DNA from: Gammaproteobacteria bacterium
Lineage (GTDB): Bacteria; Pseudomonadota; Gammaproteobacteria; GCA-001735895
Direction of reading: 5' to 3'
Length of the DNA: 7,260 nt
Assembly: GCA_003645435.1 (NCBI GenBank)
Contig: QNFD01000129.1
Location: 1 to 7,260 of the forward strand
Below are positions 1 to 5,509 of the stretch, in pieces (positions within the stretch are counted from its first letter, which is position 1; each line of letters begins with the position of its first letter). The position numbers were made by a program, and so were the translations under genes. Under the pieces are notes generated by a model. That model was given only the letters and a program-made list of their open reading frames with translations. It ran no database searches and was not told where the DNA came from.

Positions 1-66
1 CGGGCCGCTTTTGCTAGCCTCAACGGCAGTGCTGTGCGCGGCTTTCAACTGATCCACTGAAGACAT
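1..66 (-). CDS. Unidentified protein, N-terminal fragment (leaves window at left edge)
   Basis: Only the first 22 codons lie in the window; they read MSSVDQLKAAHSTAVEASKS and then GP, with no stop. The start is supported by a strong Shine-Dalgarno, GAGGGG, five bases before the ATG (64-66). A promoter-like pair lies about 100 bp upstream. The peptide looks soluble, with no signal peptide or membrane segment, but is too short to place in a family. The gene runs in the same direction as the transporter gene behind it, 247 bp away, so it is probably a separate transcription unit. The plus strand is also open here for 19 codons to a TGA at 58-60, and could instead be the tail of an upstream gene; the minus reading is preferred because of its ribosome binding site. 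Confidence 0.5.
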   Translation of the reverse strand, partial: MSSVDQLKAAHSTAVEASKSGP

Positions 67-101
67 GGTGACCCCTCGTAAAGTTAAATGTGCTGATGAC
101 A

Positions 102-118
102 GGGACCGGGTCGGCCCC
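102..118. other. Small GC-rich hairpin in the leader of the left-edge gene
   Basis: GGG-A-CCG-GGT-CGG-C-CCC can fold into two 3-bp stems separated by one A/C mismatch, with a 3-base loop. It lies 36 bp upstream of the left-edge minus-strand start codon and downstream of the promoter candidate, so it would be in that gene's leader. No T-run follows on either strand, so it is not a good intrinsic terminator. It could also be chance in a GC-rich stretch. Confidence 0.2.
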
Positions 119-165
119 GCAGAATTATTTTCGGACGAAGCATATATTTCCGCTATTGGAATATA

Positions 166-194
166 ATTATTGTATGCGCCGCACGCGTATTCAA
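166..194 (-). promoter_or_regulatory. Sigma-70-like promoter candidate for the left-edge gene
   Basis: On the minus strand TTGAAT (189-194) and AATAAT (166-171) are separated by exactly 17 bp, matching the -35 and -10 consensus at 4/6 and 5/6 positions. Transcription would start near 159 and give a leader of about 93 bases before the ATG at 66. The call rests on consensus match and spacing alone. Confidence 0.4.
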
Positions 195-195
195 A

Positions 196-211
196 TGCGG
201 CAAATGCCGCA
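196..211 (-). terminator. Perfect hairpin downstream of the MFS transporter gene, possible terminator
   Basis: TGCGGC-AAAT-GCCGCA is a perfect 6-bp GC-rich stem with a four-base loop, about 103 bp past the stop codon of the minus-strand transporter gene. Read on the minus strand it is followed by TTTGAAT, a short and interrupted T tract, so it would be a weak intrinsic terminator. It sits directly upstream of the promoter candidate for the next gene, a sensible place for a transcription boundary. A third copy of the arm, GCCGCA at 178-183, could pair with 196-201 instead. Confidence 0.35.
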
Positions 212-313
212 AAAGAAATAAAGCCCAGTGTTTAAAAACCGGAAGAATAAGAGTCCATTTCCCAAAAGTCCAGATAATCTGAACGCATGGTTAGCGTGAA
301 AATAGACCGATAG

Positions 314-1573
314 TCACTCCTGGGCATTAGTCTGCCTGTTGCGAGAGGATGCATCTGGATAGAGATGTGTAGCTTCCGGCGTCAGGTTGGCGGTCATCGC
401 CACAGCTTTGCTGGGGTTTTGCGCCTGGGGCTGGCCGCCCCACAGGCGGAAGAAAGCTGTCATAACAGTTAAGGCTGAAATAATGGAGAGCAAATAAAAG
501 ATTCCGTTCGGGCCGAAGTACTGAATAGTAAAGGCACCCAGGGTTGGACCGAGTATCATCCCACAAGCCAGTATCAAAACCAGGGTGCCGCTGGCAGCAA
601 CCACCTGTCCGGGTTTCAGGTAATCATTCATGTGCGCCATGCAGATAGAATAAAGCGGCAGCGTGAGCCCACCCAGCAGCGCGATCATGACATAGAGTAG
701 AACAAGGTTGTCGGCCGGATTCTCCAACATGGCCAGGAAGAAACACACAGGAATCGCGAAACCCGGGGCACCGACGAGGACCAGGCGTCGGTCAATCAGG
801 TCGGAAAGCTTGCCGATAGGAAATTGAAAGATCATGCCCCCGAGGGTCATAAAGCCAATCAGGCTACCGATCGAGCCGCTAGCTAGCCCAATCGCGCTGC
901 CGTAGAGGGCGAGCACGACATACAGAATCGTCTGCGAAATTCCATTCAGGAAGCTACCTGTTAATCCCATCGGAGAGAGGCGGAAAAGCTCAGGAAAAGT
1001 GATTCTTTCCGGCAATTCATAAGGCGGGCTGGCACTGGCCGAAATCAAAATCGGAACCAGCGAGAGCGAGATCAGTATTGAGACCAGAATAAAAAGTAAA
1101 ATGCCTTCCGGGCTGGAAAGATTGAGCAGTAATTGCCCTATCGTCACGCCGCCGGTCTGAATCACGAAATAAATCGACAACAGGCTACCGCGACTCTTGT
1201 TGTCAGTGCTCCCGTTCAGCCAGCTTTCCGCGACAATATAAAGCCCAGAAAAACAGAACCCCGAGAGCAGGCGCATGGCGCCCCAGCTCCAGGGGTCATA
1301 GGTGATGAGATGGACAAGCGCGGCTGTACTTGCAATCGACGCGAGTGCGGCAAAAATACGAATGTGACCAACCCGCATGATGAGACGCGGCGCAATCAGA
1401 CATCCCAGCAAAGATCCGACCGGGTAAGCGGACTGCACCAGGCCTATGACCGACTCACTAAACCCCAGCCCTTCCGCGCGTAAGGTCAACAGAGTTGCCA
1501 ATAGTCCATTGCTGATCATGAGAAAGATCATGCCGGTGAAGAGCGGCCAGGACGAACGAATTGCAGCCCACAC
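314..1573 (-). CDS. YcaD-like major facilitator superfamily (MFS) transporter
   Basis: A 419-residue inner-membrane protein with about 12 hydrophobic segments, the normal MFS length and layout. The signature RLLSGF..GLYIVAESWLN (about 101-120) followed by RGSLLSIY and GQLLLN is typical of the YcaD-like branch. The MFS loop motif appears in the second half as GKLSDLIDRR (254-263). The last 40 residues are polar and probably a disordered cytoplasmic tail. The start codon is GTG (1571-1573), chosen because AGGAG lies seven bases upstream and the first transmembrane helix follows at once. The gene lies 170 bp downstream of the oxygenase gene on the same strand, so it may share its transcript and move that enzyme's substrate or product, but the gap is long enough for its own promoter. 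Substrate cannot be read from the sequence; YcaD-like members are mostly uncharacterised. Confidence 0.85.
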   Translation of the reverse strand: MWAAIRSSWPLFTGMIFLMISNGLLATLLTLRAEGLGFSESVIGLVQSAYPVGSLLGCLIAPRLIMRVGHIRIFAALASIASTAALVHLITYDPWSWGAMRLLSGFCFSGLYIVAESWLNGSTDNKSRGSLLSIYFVIQTGGVTIGQLLLNLSSPEGILLFILVSILISLSLVPILISASASPPYELPERITFPELFRLSPMGLTGSFLNGISQTILYVVLALYGSAIGLASGSIGSLIGFMTLGGMIFQFPIGKLSDLIDRRLVLVGAPGFAIPVCFFLAMLENPADNLVLLYVMIALLGGLTLPLYSICMAHMNDYLKPGQVVAASGTLVLILACGMILGPTLGAFTIQYFGPNGIFYLLSIISALTVMTAFFRLWGGQPQAQNPSKAVAMTANLTPEATHLYPDASSRNRQTNAQE

Positions 1574-1635
1574 GGTTTATCTCCTATTGGGTCGGCTTAA
1601 GCATGACGATTGCTGAAAACGAGTCCAGAACCGAA

Positions 1636-1651
1636 AATTGTATAATTGTAT
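1636..1651. repeat. 8-bp tandem repeat in the oxygenase-transporter gap
   Basis: AATTGTAT occurs twice in direct tandem, about 63-78 bp upstream of the GTG start of the transporter gene. It could be a regulator site or part of an AT-rich promoter for that gene. No convincing -35/-10 pair with proper spacing was found around it, so the role is open. Confidence 0.3.
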
Positions 1652-1743
1652 TAACAGATACTTCCCGGACCGCTTTCAGATTAACGCTGATCCTACACAA
1701 TTTTCAACGCCATCGAAATGGTTTCATACCCGCAGCATGTGGG

Positions 1744-2547
1744 CTAGCTACGTGAATAAATTACTGGAAACCAGTCTTCCCTGAGTCGTTGTCCATCATG
1801 CATACCGTGCTTCGGGAATGGCGGAGATGTCCTGCCAGGTCGAGTGACATATCGAGCATCGTCCCCTATCAGGCGCAGGGAGAAAGCCCGGCGCCGTAAA
1901 CCTGTATTATTTCCGCGAGCACCGTGAAGGGTTTTATAGTCGAATGCGACCGCATCACCTGGCTCCATTTCCCACTCCAGAATAGACATACCTTCAGCGT
2001 CCGGGTCGGGTACAGGCATGTAGATATTTTCGTCCGGATAAAAATCTGTTTCCGATTGCCAACGCGTTGGCAGGACGGGCTTTTGCCACAGTTGTGACCC
2101 GGCAACACAACGCAGTGATGCCTCTTTCACCGGGTCGACGGGACACCAGAAGCTGATGGTTTGCTCACCTTCTACAAAATAATAAGGTGCATCCTGATGC
2201 CAGGGGGTTGGCTTACCGGTGCCTGCTTCCTTGACCAGAACATGATCGTGAAAAACCTGTACATTTTCAGATTGCATCAGGTCTGCGGCAACCCGCCCCA
2301 CTTCGGAGTTTCGGATAACATCCTCAAACTCAGGAATCCGTGACCAGTTGCAATAGTCGTCAAAAAAGCGACCAGCTTCCCCCTCATTCAGATTTTCCGA
2401 CGCATAAGGGCCTGGATTTGTCATATTCAGTTCAATGCCGGACCTGATAACATCAACCCAGTCAGCAAACAGGCCCTTGATTAGCACCACCCCATCGGTC
2501 CGATAAGCATCCACTTTTGCCTGATCCAAAAATACGGAATTAAGCAT
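1744..2547 (-). CDS. Phytanoyl-CoA dioxygenase (PhyH) family Fe(II)/2-oxoglutarate oxygenase
   Basis: A 267-residue cytoplasmic protein of normal length for the PhyH family, which hydroxylates small molecules using O2, non-heme Fe(II) and 2-oxoglutarate. The iron triad is visible: His117 and Asp119 in PWHQDAPYYF, and His208 in TLHGARGNN. An Arg at about 219-220 (GLRRRAFSLRL) is placed to bind the 2-oxoglutarate carboxylate. LRCVAGSQLW (145-154) and EPGDAVAFDY (195-204) are typical core strands. AGAGG lies six bases before the ATG. The gene is divergent from a LysR regulator and followed on the same strand by a transporter, suggesting an inducible catabolic or modification step. Family members act on phytanoyl-CoA, ectoine, phosphonates, halogenated substrates and natural products, so the substrate cannot be assigned. 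All key residues are present; the enzyme looks intact. Confidence 0.9.
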   Translation of the reverse strand: MLNSVFLDQAKVDAYRTDGVVLIKGLFADWVDVIRSGIELNMTNPGPYASENLNEGEAGRFFDDYCNWSRIPEFEDVIRNSEVGRVAADLMQSENVQVFHDHVLVKEAGTGKPTPWHQDAPYYFVEGEQTISFWCPVDPVKEASLRCVAGSQLWQKPVLPTRWQSETDFYPDENIYMPVPDPDAEGMSILEWEMEPGDAVAFDYKTLHGARGNNTGLRRRAFSLRLIGDDARYVTRPGRTSPPFPKHGMHDGQRLREDWFPVIYSRS

Positions 2548-2564
2548 CTCAACCTCTAAACTAA

Positions 2565-2593
2565 ATGATATTAATAGCGATTTTGGCGTCCAA
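2565..2593 (-). promoter_or_regulatory. Promoter candidate for the PhyH-family oxygenase gene
   Basis: On the minus strand TTGGAC (2588-2593) and TATCAT (2565-2570) are 17 bp apart, matching the consensus at 3/6 and 5/6. The start of transcription would fall near 2558, leaving a very short leader with AGAGG at its beginning. An alternative is TTGAAA (2603-2608) with CAAAAT (2580-2585), also 17 bp apart. Both overlap the LysR-type dyad at 2582-2594, which fits direct control by the divergent regulator. Confidence 0.35.
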
Positions 2594-2594
2594 A
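2582..2594. promoter_or_regulatory. LysR-type operator candidate (T-N11-A dyad)
   Basis: TTTGG-CGT-CCAAA is a perfect 5-bp dyad with a 3-bp spacer and has exactly the T-N11-A form that LysR-type regulators bind. It lies between the divergent regulator and oxygenase genes, 44 bp before the regulator start and 34 bp before the oxygenase start. One site here could let the regulator repress its own gene and control the oxygenase. A plus-strand promoter for the regulator gene may overlap it: AATAAT at 2608-2613 with TTGGCG at 2583-2588, but the 19-bp spacer is poor. Confidence 0.5.
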
Positions 2595-2638
2595 TGTCAT
2601 AATTTCAAATAATATATAAATATACAGGGTATAGCTTA

Positions 2639-3547
2639 ATGTTATCAGTTAGCCTGCGGCATATCGAGTATGCAGTAGCGGTTGCCGAGCACGGCAGCGT
2701 TTCCACTGCGGCAGCGGCGATTCATGTTTCTCAACCGGCTTTATCGGTAGCGATTGCCGGCCTGGAGCAACATATTGGAAACCCACTATTTATACGTCGT
2801 AAAGGTAGCCCATTGGTACTCACCTCATTGGGGCGAGACTTTGTAGATCGAGCATCCCGGTTAATCAACCAGTTTGAAGCCCTGGTGGAGTCTGAAGGTG
2901 ATTTAGCCGAGCGGCGGCGACCGGTTGTAATTGGCTGTTACGAGGATCTGGGCCCGCTGTTAATAGGACCGATTATTGCGCAGACGAAGCAAAGCTATCC
3001 GGATGCAAACCTTACTATTCGCACAGGAGACTTCGATTTTTTGTCCGAGGAAATGTTAGCTGGCCAAATAGACTTTTCAGTGACATATGATTTAGGCATA
3101 GACTCAAGCTTCGATACCCGTGAAATAGCTAGTATTCACCCTCATATTCTGCTCTATCCTGATCATCCGTTCACAAGGCGCAAGAGTATTTCACTAAATG
3201 ATATAGCCCCTGAACCACTGGTGCTGGTCGACCAGGGACACAGTCTCTGGCACATGATCGGCCTGTTTCGGGAGCATCATCTATCGCCTAACATAGCTCA
3301 CCGCGCAGCCACGCTTGAAATCATGCGGAGCATGGTCGCGAACGGCCTGGGAATTGGCCTCTCATACACCAGGTCACAATCAAAGCTTAGTTATGACGGT
3401 AAACCGCTGGAGGCCAGGAAGATCGCCGATAGCATACCCCCGGAGCCTGTTGTTATCGTCTCTAACCGCAAGAATCCTTTATCTCCTTTTGCGGCAAAGC
3501 TCGTCGATTTGATTACTGAGATATCCTCTTACAGGAACCTAACCTGA
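2639..3547 (+). CDS. LysR-type transcriptional regulator
   Basis: A 302-residue regulator of normal LysR length. Residues about 5-64 form the winged helix-turn-helix, with the typical run AVAEHGSVSTAAAAIHVSQP, then ALSVAIAGLEQHIGNPLFIRR. A linker helix follows, and residues about 92-297 form the periplasmic-binding-like effector domain; MRSMVANGLGIGLSY is the usual late-domain segment of the family. The ATG is preceded by AGGG nine bases upstream. The gene is divergent from the PhyH-family oxygenase gene across 91 bp, the arrangement in which LysR proteins usually control their neighbour in response to a pathway metabolite; the T-N11-A dyad in the gap supports this. Its last 9 bp overlap the end of the convergent PEP-CTERM gene. 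The effector is unknown. Confidence 0.92.
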   Translation: MLSVSLRHIEYAVAVAEHGSVSTAAAAIHVSQPALSVAIAGLEQHIGNPLFIRRKGSPLVLTSLGRDFVDRASRLINQFEALVESEGDLAERRRPVVIGCYEDLGPLLIGPIIAQTKQSYPDANLTIRTGDFDFLSEEMLAGQIDFSVTYDLGIDSSFDTREIASIHPHILLYPDHPFTRRKSISLNDIAPEPLVLVDQGHSLWHMIGLFREHHLSPNIAHRAATLEIMRSMVANGLGIGLSYTRSQSKLSYDGKPLEARKIADSIPPEPVVIVSNRKNPLSPFAAKLVDLITEISSYRNLT

Positions 3548-3554
3548 TTTTTTT
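3532..3554 (+). terminator. Weak intrinsic terminator candidate at the end of the LysR gene
   Basis: CAGG (3532-3535) can pair with CCTG (3543-3546) around a 7-base loop, followed by A and seven T (3548-3554). The stem is only 4 bp, which is short for an intrinsic terminator, but the T run and its position over the regulator's stop codon (3545-3547) are suggestive. The same bases encode the last Lys-Lys-Ser-Gly of the convergent PEP-CTERM protein. Confidence 0.25.
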
Positions 3555-4402
3555 CTCTTATTAAAACCGGCCAGCCCAATCAAGGCTGAACCAAATAACC
3601 AGATTCCTGCCGGAATGGGTACCGGAGAAGTATCCGGAGAAAAGTCCGCGTAGACGATCGCTTCATCGTTGACGCAAGACATTGTTATGTACGTGATAAT
3701 TCTGCCGCCCTCGGCTTCGGTGTACAGGCTGAGCAAGCCCATATCGAAAGATCCTTCGAGGACGTTGTAATCTGCGCCGTTATCGGTGTAGAAACCCGAG
3801 AATGTTCCGCGCGAATCACCATTGAGCATTTCAAAGGTTTCGGTTACGTGTCCCTGTGAGCCATCGGGATTACGACCATAAATATTTCTGCCCTCCCAGG
3901 AAGACTGGTTTTCAACAAATTCAAACAGTTCAAAATCGGCCTGCATTTTACCGCCACCCAGGCCGGTATCGGTGAGGCTAAGCAGTCGTACCGCGTAGTC
4001 CCATCCTGTGGAATCATGGGTCGGATCGGTCGAGGACTCGTGACCGGCAACGACATTGATGGCGATATCACTCAAAAACAGGTTCTGGCTTCCATACTGG
4101 TTTTGCCCGCTCAGAATGCTGCCGCCGACCACACCAAACTGGAACATCGATACTGCTCCTGACCGATCAATATCCGTACCGAGGTAATTGATGTCCCATG
4201 GATTACCACCGCTGCCGTCATTGTACTCGCTGTTGGCCGGGCCGCCGTGGGTATTGTGTTTACTATTAGGCGCCGCTTCGGTGTTGTAGCTGTATTCATT
4301 GACCCCGCCAAAGCTGCCATCGATGGTCGCCGCGAACGCCGTCACGGCAGGAAAGGTGGTAAAAACTACAGCCAGGATTGTTCTGGTTACTATCGATTGC
4401 AT
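3539..4402 (-). CDS. Secreted PEP-CTERM sorting domain protein, function unknown
   Basis: A 287-residue exported protein. The N-terminus (MQSIVTRTILAVVFTTFPAVTAFAA) is a Sec signal peptide, probably cleaved after AFA at about residue 24. The C-terminus has the three parts of a PEP-CTERM signal: VPIPAG (261-266), a hydrophobic segment WLFGSALIGLAGF (268-280) and the basic tail NKRKK (281-285). Such tails are recognised and cut by an exosortase, and the proteins reach the surface or extracellular matrix, often in strains making exopolysaccharide. The middle (25-258) is rich in Gly, Asn, Asp and Ser, with one Cys (243, in TYITMSCVNDEAIVYADF), and looks like a beta-rich extracellular domain; I recognise no enzyme motif. 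No exosortase or polysaccharide gene is in the window. No good Shine-Dalgarno precedes the ATG; the signal peptide fixes the start. Confidence 0.85.
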   Translation of the reverse strand: MQSIVTRTILAVVFTTFPAVTAFAATIDGSFGGVNEYSYNTEAAPNSKHNTHGGPANSEYNDGSGGNPWDINYLGTDIDRSGAVSMFQFGVVGGSILSGQNQYGSQNLFLSDIAINVVAGHESSTDPTHDSTGWDYAVRLLSLTDTGLGGGKMQADFELFEFVENQSSWEGRNIYGRNPDGSQGHVTETFEMLNGDSRGTFSGFYTDNGADYNVLEGSFDMGLLSLYTEAEGGRIITYITMSCVNDEAIVYADFSPDTSPVPIPAGIWLFGSALIGLAGFNKRKKSG

Positions 4403-4506
4403 CGCTACTTTTTTTCCGATTTCAGGGTTAGTTGAATTACTCTGAATTAAACTTTAAGGGTTTTAATCGGACCGGCGAATCACCCAATTGGATGAAATTG
4501 AGGCGT

Positions 4507-4569
4507 TAGCGAAATTGTTACGACGCAGGAGAGAATTTTTTACATCCTGCTAGTGAAATTATTACATCG
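4507..4569. repeat. Imperfect 19-bp direct repeats flanking a hairpin, upstream of the PEP-CTERM gene
   Basis: Two 19-bp copies, 4507-4525 and 4551-4569, match at 15 of 19 positions (pattern TAGYGAAATTRTTACRWCG) with a period of 44 bp, about four helical turns. Between and next to them, GCAGGA (4525-4530) and TCCTGC (4545-4550) form a perfect 6-bp inverted repeat with a 14-base loop. The repeats end 105 and 149 bp upstream of the PEP-CTERM start, which fits paired binding sites for a regulator on the same DNA face. They could also be a small local duplication. Confidence 0.45.
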
Positions 4570-4578
4570 GTGCCTCCT
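4562..4578 (-). promoter_or_regulatory. Shine-Dalgarno followed by a start-stop mini-ORF in the PEP-CTERM leader
   Basis: On the minus strand AGGAGG (4573-4578) stands five bases before ATG (4565-4567), and the next codon is TAA (4562-4564), followed by another TAA. This is the strongest ribosome binding site in this part of the window, yet it serves no protein. It lies about 160 bp upstream of the PEP-CTERM start, on the same strand. It may be a ribosome-stalling or leader element, the remains of a lost gene, or chance. Confidence 0.35.
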
Positions 4579-4639
4579 GTGATGGATATCGGGCATTTAT
4601 ATGTATTTAGGTGGGAGACGGGGTGGGCGGATTATAAAG

Positions 4640-4700
4640 GGGTCAGACTGAGCTTCCCGGTCAATTTAATACAACATTGTACCGGGATTTCAGCTTACCC
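4640..4700. repeat. Long imperfect inverted repeat beginning GGGGTCAGACTGAG; possible decayed mobile-element end
   Basis: The 61-bp stretch folds on itself: GGGT (4640-4643) with ACCC (4697-4700), AG and CTGA (4645-4651) with TCAG and CT (4690-4695), CCCGGT (4656-4661) with ACCGGG (4681-4686), and CAAT (4662-4665) with ATTG (4676-4679), with small bulges and a 10-base loop. From general familiarity, AAAGGGGTCAGACT-like strings recur next to IS200-like/REP-associated transposase genes in Proteobacteria; that link is recollection, not tested. It could also act as a 3'-end structure for the outer-membrane protein transcript, 41 bp past that stop codon. Confidence 0.4.
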
Positions 4701-4729
4701 TGGTTTAGTTTTTTAACAAAAAATAACCA
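4701..4729 (-). terminator. AT-rich hairpin just downstream of the outer-membrane protein gene
   Basis: TGGTT (4701-4705) pairs with AACCA (4725-4729), and after small bulges TTTTTT (4709-4714) pairs with AAAAAA (4718-4723) around a 3-base loop. The hairpin starts 12 bp after the minus-strand stop codon of the barrel gene. No T run follows on the minus strand, so it is not a classic intrinsic terminator, but it may protect or end that transcript together with the adjacent inverted repeat. Confidence 0.3.
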
Positions 4730-4741
4730 ATGCTCGTGAGT

Positions 4742-5509
4742 TTAAAAGCGAATGCCCAGGCCAAACAGAAATCCGTCCAGGCTTATATCATAAATCAGGC
4801 TGCTATCATCAAATTTTACTTTCAGGTAACGGTAGCCGAATTTAAATGAAAATGTGTCGCCAAACTGGTAGCGCAACATGGCCTCGGCGTTAACCGCGAG
4901 ATCGCTTTCTATTCCAAAACCGCCGACATCCCCTCGCAAACCCAGGTATAACTTGTTGGTCAGCGCGGGCGTGTAAATAACACCGACAAACGGATCGGTC
5001 CAGCCTACCGAGGCCTGTGGTGTTCGATTCAGTATTGCCAGTTCAAAGTCGATATCCTGCCGTCGTAGCCCGGCAATGATCTCAAAATCATTGACCGAGG
5101 CTGGCTTGTAGGTTCCTGCGAACTCAAGTATGCGGCCATTCAGCTTTGGCGTGGCCTGGAAAGGGGTTCCTTCGAAAATCGTGTCCTGGTATTCAACATA
5201 CAAAAAGTCAAACAGGAACCCCCACTGTTGCCCGCGCGCGGTAAACGTTGCCGATGCGACACCACTCAGGTTATCCAGGGAAAAGAAACTGTAGTCTGAA
5301 TCGATGGGTGTCTCTGGTTCACCGCTTATGGCGGTCGAGCCGTTGATGCTGGCGGCCCATAAATAGGGTGTAATTTCGTACTGGATTGATTGTTGCCGAT
5401 CTTCAGCTTCAAGGCTACTATGCCACAGGGCAGTAGCAACAATGATTATCAATAGCCGGCATAAACAAGCCAGATTGTTAGCGGAATTTAGAATGCTGAA
5501 TTTCGTCAT
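4742..5509 (-). CDS. Outer-membrane beta-barrel protein, function unknown
   Basis: A 255-residue exported protein. Residues 1 to about 35 are a long Sec signal peptide (hydrophobic core LLIIIVATALW, likely cleaved near LEA-ED). The mature part alternates polar and hydrophobic residues in short strands: YEITPYLWAASING (44-57), WGFLFDFLYVEYQD (96-109), FEIIAGLRRQDIDFEL (142-157), KLYLGLRGDVGGFGI (186-200), FSFKFGYRYLKVKF (220-233). It ends in FGLGIRF, the terminal Phe expected of barrels assembled by the BAM complex. The opening 'ITPYLWA..ING' is a motif I associate with a widespread family of uncharacterised Gram-negative outer-membrane proteins. No Shine-Dalgarno is near the ATG; the start is kept because the signal peptide follows. 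The gene is divergent from the cation pump gene across 213 bp; a TATTAT at 5567-5572 could be its -10 box but lacks a good -35. Confidence 0.75.
   Translation of the reverse strand: MTKFSILNSANNLACLCRLLIIIVATALWHSSLEAEDRQQSIQYEITPYLWAASINGSTAISGEPETPIDSDYSFFSLDNLSGVASATFTARGQQWGFLFDFLYVEYQDTIFEGTPFQATPKLNGRILEFAGTYKPASVNDFEIIAGLRRQDIDFELAILNRTPQASVGWTDPFVGVIYTPALTNKLYLGLRGDVGGFGIESDLAVNAEAMLRYQFGDTFSFKFGYRYLKVKFDDSSLIYDISLDGFLFGLGIRF

Larger units (their letters stand above)
4403..4741. other. 339-bp gene-free region between PEP-CTERM and outer-membrane protein genes
   Basis: No convincing coding frame is present on either strand. The region serves as leader and promoter space for the PEP-CTERM gene (left) and the 3' end of the outer-membrane protein gene (right). 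It contains a 19-bp imperfect direct repeat, a hairpin-forming CAGGA/TCCTG set, a Shine-Dalgarno followed by ATG-TAA, and two adjacent imperfect inverted repeats, listed separately. No sigma-54 -24/-12 element was seen, although PEP-CTERM genes in some bacteria are RpoN-dependent. No clear sigma-70 promoter with good spacing was found either. Confidence 0.6.

Noticed and set aside
1..60. Plus-strand open frame of 19 codons ending in TGA at 58-60, a possible tail of an upstream gene
   Set aside because: It is open but too short to judge, and the opposite strand has an ATG with a strong Shine-Dalgarno over the same bases. Both cannot easily be real.
1133..1483. 116-codon plus-strand frame
   Set aside because: It is antisense to the MFS transporter, has a low-complexity polar composition and no ribosome site.
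1729..1743. Hairpin CCCGCA-GCA-TGTGGG next to the oxygenase stop codon, considered as a terminator
   Set aside because: The stem is 6 bp with one G-T pair, and no T run follows on the minus strand, so it is not a credible intrinsic terminator.
4247..4435. 62-codon plus-strand frame over the start of the PEP-CTERM gene
   Set aside because: It is antisense to the signal peptide region of a well-supported gene and lacks a ribosome site.
4403..4600. Cyclic-di-GMP riboswitch in the PEP-CTERM leader
   Set aside because: The conserved GEMM core features are not visible on the minus strand; only simple hairpins were found.
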